A DNA stretch of 36,391 bases, from NCBI GenBank assembly GCA_019745075.1, contig JAIETR010000030.1:1-36391 (forward strand), given 5' to 3'. The translations under genes were made by a program, and so were the position numbers. How positions within the stretch are numbered: position 1 is the stretch's first letter; each line of letters starts with the position of its first letter. This stretch comes from Qipengyuania sp. (GTDB lineage Bacteria > Pseudomonadota > Alphaproteobacteria > Sphingomonadales > Sphingomonadaceae). The notes under the pieces are model-generated. The model made no database searches and had not been told where the DNA came from. It saw only the letters and a list, made by a program, of their open reading frames with translations. Positions 33,080-36,391 of this stretch are shown here, piece by piece.

Positions 33080-35859
33080 GTGCTTTGCCGCTCCCCCGCC
33101 CCGACCGGCGTGTCCGCCGGCATACCGATACCATTGGCGACGCGCTGTAAAGCCTCTTCGAGCGTCACTCGGATGACCGGCGTGCCGGCGGGGAAGGCGG
33201 AGAGCAGCCGGGTGGGGAAGGCGGGCGAGAGCACGACGAAATGCCCGGCGTCCTCGCGGGTGCGGATCAGGCGCCCGAAGGCCTGCGCCAGCCGCGCGCG
33301 AATGATGCGATCGTCATAGCGCTGCGCGCCGCCGGGCTCTTCCGCGGCGGCTGCGCGGCGGGCGCGGTGCAGGATGGTCGGGCGCGGCCACGGCACGCTT
33401 TCGAGTACGACCAGCCGCAGCGAGCGGCCGGGCACATCGACCCCGTCGCGCAAGGCATCGGTCCCCATCAGGCTGGCGCGCGGATCGTCGCGGAAGATGT
33501 CGGTGAGCGTGCCGGTATCGATCGGATCGACATGCTGCGCATAGAGCGGCAGGCCGGCGCGGGCGAGCCGGTCGGCGATGCGGCTGACGACCGCGCGCGT
33601 CCGCCGGATCGCGGTGAACAGGCCGAGCACGCCGCCGTCCGAAGCCTCGATCAGCCGCGCATAGGCCCCGGCAAGTGCGGGGATGTCGCCCTTGCGGAGG
33701 TCGGTGACGATCAGGACCTCGGCGCGCCGCGCATAGTCGAACGGGCTGTCGGCAACCGCGGTGCGGGGCTCGAGCCCGAGATGGAGCGCGCCCGAGCGGG
33801 CGATGGCGCCCGGCCAGTCGGGGCCGCTGTCGTCGCGGTCGGTCAGCGTGGCGCTGGTCAGCATCACGCCGTGCGCGGGCTCGAGCACCGCCCGCGCGAA
33901 GGGCTTCATCGGGTCGAGCCAGCGGCGGTGCAGGCCGACATCGTATTCGCGCGCGTCGCCGCGCTCGACCGCCAGCCAGTCCACGAACTCGGGGTCCGCG
34001 GGCCCGCCGAGCCTACCCAGCAGCGCCTCCCACGCCGCGAGCAAGTCGATGCGCCAGGCGAGCGAGTGGCGGGCCCCCTCGATCCGGGCGCGGCCCCCTG
34101 TTCCTGAATTATTGGGCGCGTCGAGCCAGTCGGGGGCATCCTCCATCACCGCCTCGAGCCGTCCCGCGAGGCGGATCAGCGGCACCCGGATCGCGGCGAG
34201 CGCCTGGCCGGCGTGGCCCGCCGCCTCGACCAGCTCGCCGGGAAGCTGCGCCGCCTCGGTCTCGATGCCGTAGCCGGCCTCGATCCCGCCGCTCTCGTCG
34301 CGCGCGTAGGTGAGCGCGCGGACCTGCGCGAGCAGCGCCTCGACGGGCCCGTCGGGCATGGCCTCGGCTAGCCGCCCCAACCACCCCTCCGAAGGCAGAT
34401 TCTGTGCCGCCGCCAGCGCCGCCTCGATCGCTCTCCCCCCAGCCTCGTCGTAGCTGGCGACATCGGCGAGGCGCGCGGCGAGCCCGCGCCGCCTTCCGCG
34501 GCTGGCGCGCTCGGGGCCGACCAGCCAGCGCCTCAGTTCGATGGCTTCGGCCCCGGTCAGCGCCGCGGCGAAGGTCGAATCGGCGGCGTCGAAGACGTGG
34601 TGCCCCTCGTCGAACACGATCCGCGTGGGGCGCTGGGCGTGATCGCGGCCCCCTCCAAAACCAGAACGCGCGGCGTTGACCATCACCAAGGCGTGATTGG
34701 CGATAACCAGGTCGGCCTGGGCGCTGGCGCGCGCGGCGCGCTCGATGAAGCACTTCCGGTAGTGCGGGCAGGCGGCATAGACGCATTCGCCGCGCTGGTC
34801 GGTGAGCGCGGCGATCCCGCGCTTGCGGAACAATGTCCCGAGCCAGCCCGGGAGGTCGCCGCCCACCATGTCGCCGTCGCGGCTGTAGGCCGCCCAGCGC
34901 GCCACGAGCTGCGCCAGTATTGCAGCGCGCCCCGCAAATCCGCTCTGCAACGCATCCTCGAGGTTGAGCAGGCAGAGGTAGTTCTCGCGCCCCTTGCGCA
35001 CCACCACCGGGGGTGAGCCATCGGGCCGTTGGTTCGGCCAGGCGCGCGCGCTTTCCTGGCGGAGCTGGCGCTGGAGGTTCCTGGTATAGGTCGAGACCCA
35101 GACGGTGCCGCCCGACCGCTCGGCCCAGAGCGAGGCGGGGGCGAGATAGCCGAGCGTCTTGCCAATCCCGGTGCCCGCCTGCGCGAGCAGCACGTGCGGG
35201 CGTTTGTCGCGATGGCGCGGCGCGAACACATCGCCGGCGTGGCGCGAAAAGGCGCGTTGCCCCTCGCGCCTCTCCGAGCCCTCGCCGGCCAACCGCTCGA
35301 GCCGGCCCTCGATCTCGAGCTCGTCGAGCAGCACCTGCTGGGGCTGGGGGCGCTCGGGCGTCTCCTCCCAATCGGGCAGGCGCGCGAACAGCCATTTCTC
35401 GGCGCGCTCGGGTTTGGCGATATGGGGGGCGAGCACTTGGGTCCAGGGCCAGCGGAGCCGGGCGAGCGTTTGCAGCGCCGACCAGGCGCCCTCCCGCTCC
35501 GCCCAGCTGTCGCTCCGACAACCCGCCACCAGAGCGCCCGCGGCCAGCTGAAGAAGCCGGGGAACCTCGCCGTCGCTCATGGGCCCGTCGATCGCGAGCG
35601 CCCGCGCGAGCCCGCTGGGCGTCGGCACACAGAAGCGGGCCGGATGCAGAAACGCGAACAGCTCGAGCAGGTCGAGCCCCGAAAGATCGGGATAGCCCAG
35701 CCGGCTGGCGATCAACGGCGCGTTGAGGAGCAGGAGCGGCGTATCGGCGGCGGCCATCACCGCCTCGCCCTTGGAGACCGCGCGCGTCCATCCGCCGGCG
35801 TCGGTCAGCCAGGTTCCGGCATGGCTGGCATGGAGCGCTGGGAGCAGGATCGCGGTCAT
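33076..35859 (-). CDS. dinG: DinG-family ATP-dependent DNA helicase (XPD-like)
   Basis: A 927-residue superfamily 2 helicase with an iron-sulfur cluster, predicted to unwind DNA 5' to 3' at damage or R-loops. An N-terminal extension (1-190, LLLLNAPLIASRLGYPDLSGLDLLELFAFLHP) precedes the Walker A AGTGIGKT 228-235. The four cluster cysteines C296, C359, C364 and C370 follow, with the DEGH box at 417-420. The second motor half has LTSATLTD, MGTDALRDGVDVPG and AQAFGRLIRTREDAG. The start MTAILLPALHASH fits relatives, but no ribosome site is evident. An SOS box lies 13 bases upstream. Confidence 0.92.
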   Translation of the reverse strand: MTAILLPALHASHAGTWLTDAGGWTRAVSKGEAVMAAADTPLLLLNAPLIASRLGYPDLSGLDLLELFAFLHPARFCVPTPSGLARALAIDGPMSDGEVPRLLQLAAGALVAGCRSDSWAEREGAWSALQTLARLRWPWTQVLAPHIAKPERAEKWLFARLPDWEETPERPQPQQVLLDELEIEGRLERLAGEGSERREGQRAFSRHAGDVFAPRHRDKRPHVLLAQAGTGIGKTLGYLAPASLWAERSGGTVWVSTYTRNLQRQLRQESARAWPNQRPDGSPPVVVRKGRENYLCLLNLEDALQSGFAGRAAILAQLVARWAAYSRDGDMVGGDLPGWLGTLFRKRGIAALTDQRGECVYAACPHYRKCFIERAARASAQADLVIANHALVMVNAARSGFGGGRDHAQRPTRIVFDEGHHVFDAADSTFAAALTGAEAIELRRWLVGPERASRGRRRGLAARLADVASYDEAGGRAIEAALAAAQNLPSEGWLGRLAEAMPDGPVEALLAQVRALTYARDESGGIEAGYGIETEAAQLPGELVEAAGHAGQALAAIRVPLIRLAGRLEAVMEDAPDWLDAPNNSGTGGRARIEGARHSLAWRIDLLAAWEALLGRLGGPADPEFVDWLAVERGDAREYDVGLHRRWLDPMKPFARAVLEPAHGVMLTSATLTDRDDSGPDWPGAIARSGALHLGLEPRTAVADSPFDYARRAEVLIVTDLRKGDIPALAGAYARLIEASDGGVLGLFTAIRRTRAVVSRIADRLARAGLPLYAQHVDPIDTGTLTDIFRDDPRASLMGTDALRDGVDVPGRSLRLVVLESVPWPRPTILHRARRAAAAEEPGGAQRYDDRIIRARLAQAFGRLIRTREDAGHFVVLSPAFPTRLLSAFPAGTPVIRVTLEEALQRVANGIGMPADTPVGAGERQST

Positions 35860-35871
35860 GGGATGACGCTA

Positions 35872-35886
35872 GAACACAATGCGAAC
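35872..35886 (-). promoter_or_regulatory. LexA (SOS) box upstream of dinG-like helicase
   Basis: GAACACAATGCGAAC is, on the gene's strand, GTTC-N7-GTTC, the LexA recognition form of Alphaproteobacteria. It lies 13 bases before the helicase start. The neighbouring sequence has no clear ribosome site, so the transcript may start within a few bases of the ATG, which would put the box over the promoter. Confidence 0.7.
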
Positions 35887-36017
35887 GGCGGGCAAGGGGC
35901 GGCGCAACGGCACCCGCCTTGGGCCTGGGGACGCGCGGCCGTTGGGCACATATGGGGAACACATCTGGCCCATTTTGGGGCAGTGGCGCATCGATTCGTC
36001 GGGAATCCCACGCATCT

Positions 36018-36108
36018 GAACTTGTTCTTGACAAGGAATATCGAGTATAAACCGAATATTGAGCTTTGTGAACAAGCCGTTCATGGGAACGTGTTCGATT
36101 TTCTGTTC
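36018..36108 (+). promoter_or_regulatory. AT-rich promoter region with clustered GAAC/GTTC motifs
   Basis: This is the AT-rich part of the 260-base gap before the last gene. A possible promoter is TTGTTC (36022-36027), 18 bases, TATAAA (36046-36051). GAACTTGTTC (36018-36027) and GAACGTGTTC (36087-36096) are palindromes, and five GAAC/GTTC tetramers are packed into 36070-36108. The spacing does not match the LexA form. The remaining bases up to the helicase gene show no other feature. Confidence 0.4.
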
Positions 36109-36119
36109 GTTGTGTGGCT

Positions 36120-36391
36120 ATGATGACACGCACGCTTCTCGCCCGTTGCGCCCCGCTCGCGATCGCCGCGCCGGCGGCGTTTCCCTTCGTTCCGGTGGCG
36201 GCGCAGGATACGATCGCCGCCGAGCCGGTGATCGTAATTCCTGAACCGGTGCCGGCCGCCGAATCCGCTACTCCACCCCCGGCGATCGCATTGCCCGACC
36301 CGGTTGCCGAGCCGGCGCCGGTTGTGGCGGCGCAGGCCGAGCCGGTCGCCGCGCCGCGGGCCGCCGCCGACGCGATCGAATGGGGCACACG
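36120..36391 (+). CDS. Secreted Pro/Ala-rich protein, N-terminal part only
   Basis: About 90 codons are visible before the window ends. The product begins MMTRTLLARC and has a signal-like hydrophobic stretch (10-25, cleavage probably near VAA-QD). A low-complexity run rich in Ala, Pro, Val and Glu then follows, with repeated EPV/EPAP units (PVIVIPEPVPAA, PVAEPAPVV). No domain is recognisable yet. The start could be either of two adjacent ATGs (36120 or 36123). The export signal and a promoter-like region upstream support a real gene. Function unknown. Confidence 0.6.
   Translation, partial: MMTRTLLARCAPLAIAAPAAFPFVPVAAQDTIAAEPVIVIPEPVPAAESATPPPAIALPDPVAEPAPVVAAQAEPVAAPRAAADAIEWGT

Noticed and set aside
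36093-36108. Possible second LexA box GTTC-N8-GTTC
   Set aside because: The spacer is eight bases rather than seven, so it does not fit the alphaproteobacterial form.
34109-36388. 759-codon minus-strand open frame over the helicase gene
   Set aside because: Alternative frame of the DinG gene. The real frame has Walker A, the DEGH box and the cluster cysteines.

Overview
This is a GC-rich, gene-dense chromosomal window that looks like an alphaproteobacterium, most likely of the order Sphingomonadales. The evidence is the overall protein content (two-subunit KorAB, a SoxR-family regulator, a PEP-CTERM protein, the DUF1285–Nudix–CCA gene string), an alphaproteobacterial-type LexA box (GTTC-N7-GTTC), and several families of intergenic palindromic repeats of a kind I associate with sphingomonads. 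The genus cannot be fixed from this sequence alone. About 34 protein genes are supported. No tRNA, rRNA, CRISPR array, intact insertion sequence or prophage was seen, and no stretch longer than 300 bases lacks a gene.

Layout. 1-5571: truncated lepA, then two tandem PAS-GGDEF-EAL-PilZ proteins, one with a decayed EAL domain, all on the minus strand. 5716-9784 (plus): ferredoxin-NADP reductase, then a phaC-phaZ polyhydroxyalkanoate pair behind a duplicated operator-like sequence. 10004-17363: DJ-1/PfpI protein (minus), parC (plus), then a minus-strand string of GNAT, DUF1285, CoA-type Nudix and CCA-transferase genes whose ends overlap, plus a lipoprotein sugar dehydrogenase divergent from rnhB. 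17362-22727: rnhB, a BlaI-M56 signalling pair with a candidate BlaI operator, a secreted unknown, 3-hydroxybutyrate dehydrogenase and a PEP-CTERM protein. 22870-26357: guaB, rsmB and a secreted TPR protein. 26368-31137: rppH and a lipase (minus), then korA-korB. 31339-36391: ArsR regulator, a VOC protein divergent from soxR with a textbook SoxR box, a SixA-like phosphatase translationally coupled to a DinG-family helicase with an SOS box, and the start of a secreted Pro/Ala-rich protein.

Functional themes. Carbon storage: PhaC and PhaZ would make and mobilise polyester, and BdhA oxidises 3-hydroxybutyrate. Ferredoxin metabolism: KorAB would reduce ferredoxin and FprA would exchange those electrons with NADP. 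Stress sensing: SoxR/VOC, LexA/DinG and BlaI/M56 each come with a recognisable cis-site. Second messenger: the c-di-GMP pair combines synthesis, breakdown and binding domains.

The most unusual structural feature is the repeat complement. Four palindromic families occur between genes, and in three cases (parC, rsmB, korB) the element abuts or supplies the ribosome-binding site of the next gene. The most novel-looking protein systems are the BlaI-M56 pair with a non-beta-lactam periplasmic domain and the tandem c-di-GMP paralogues with asymmetric decay.
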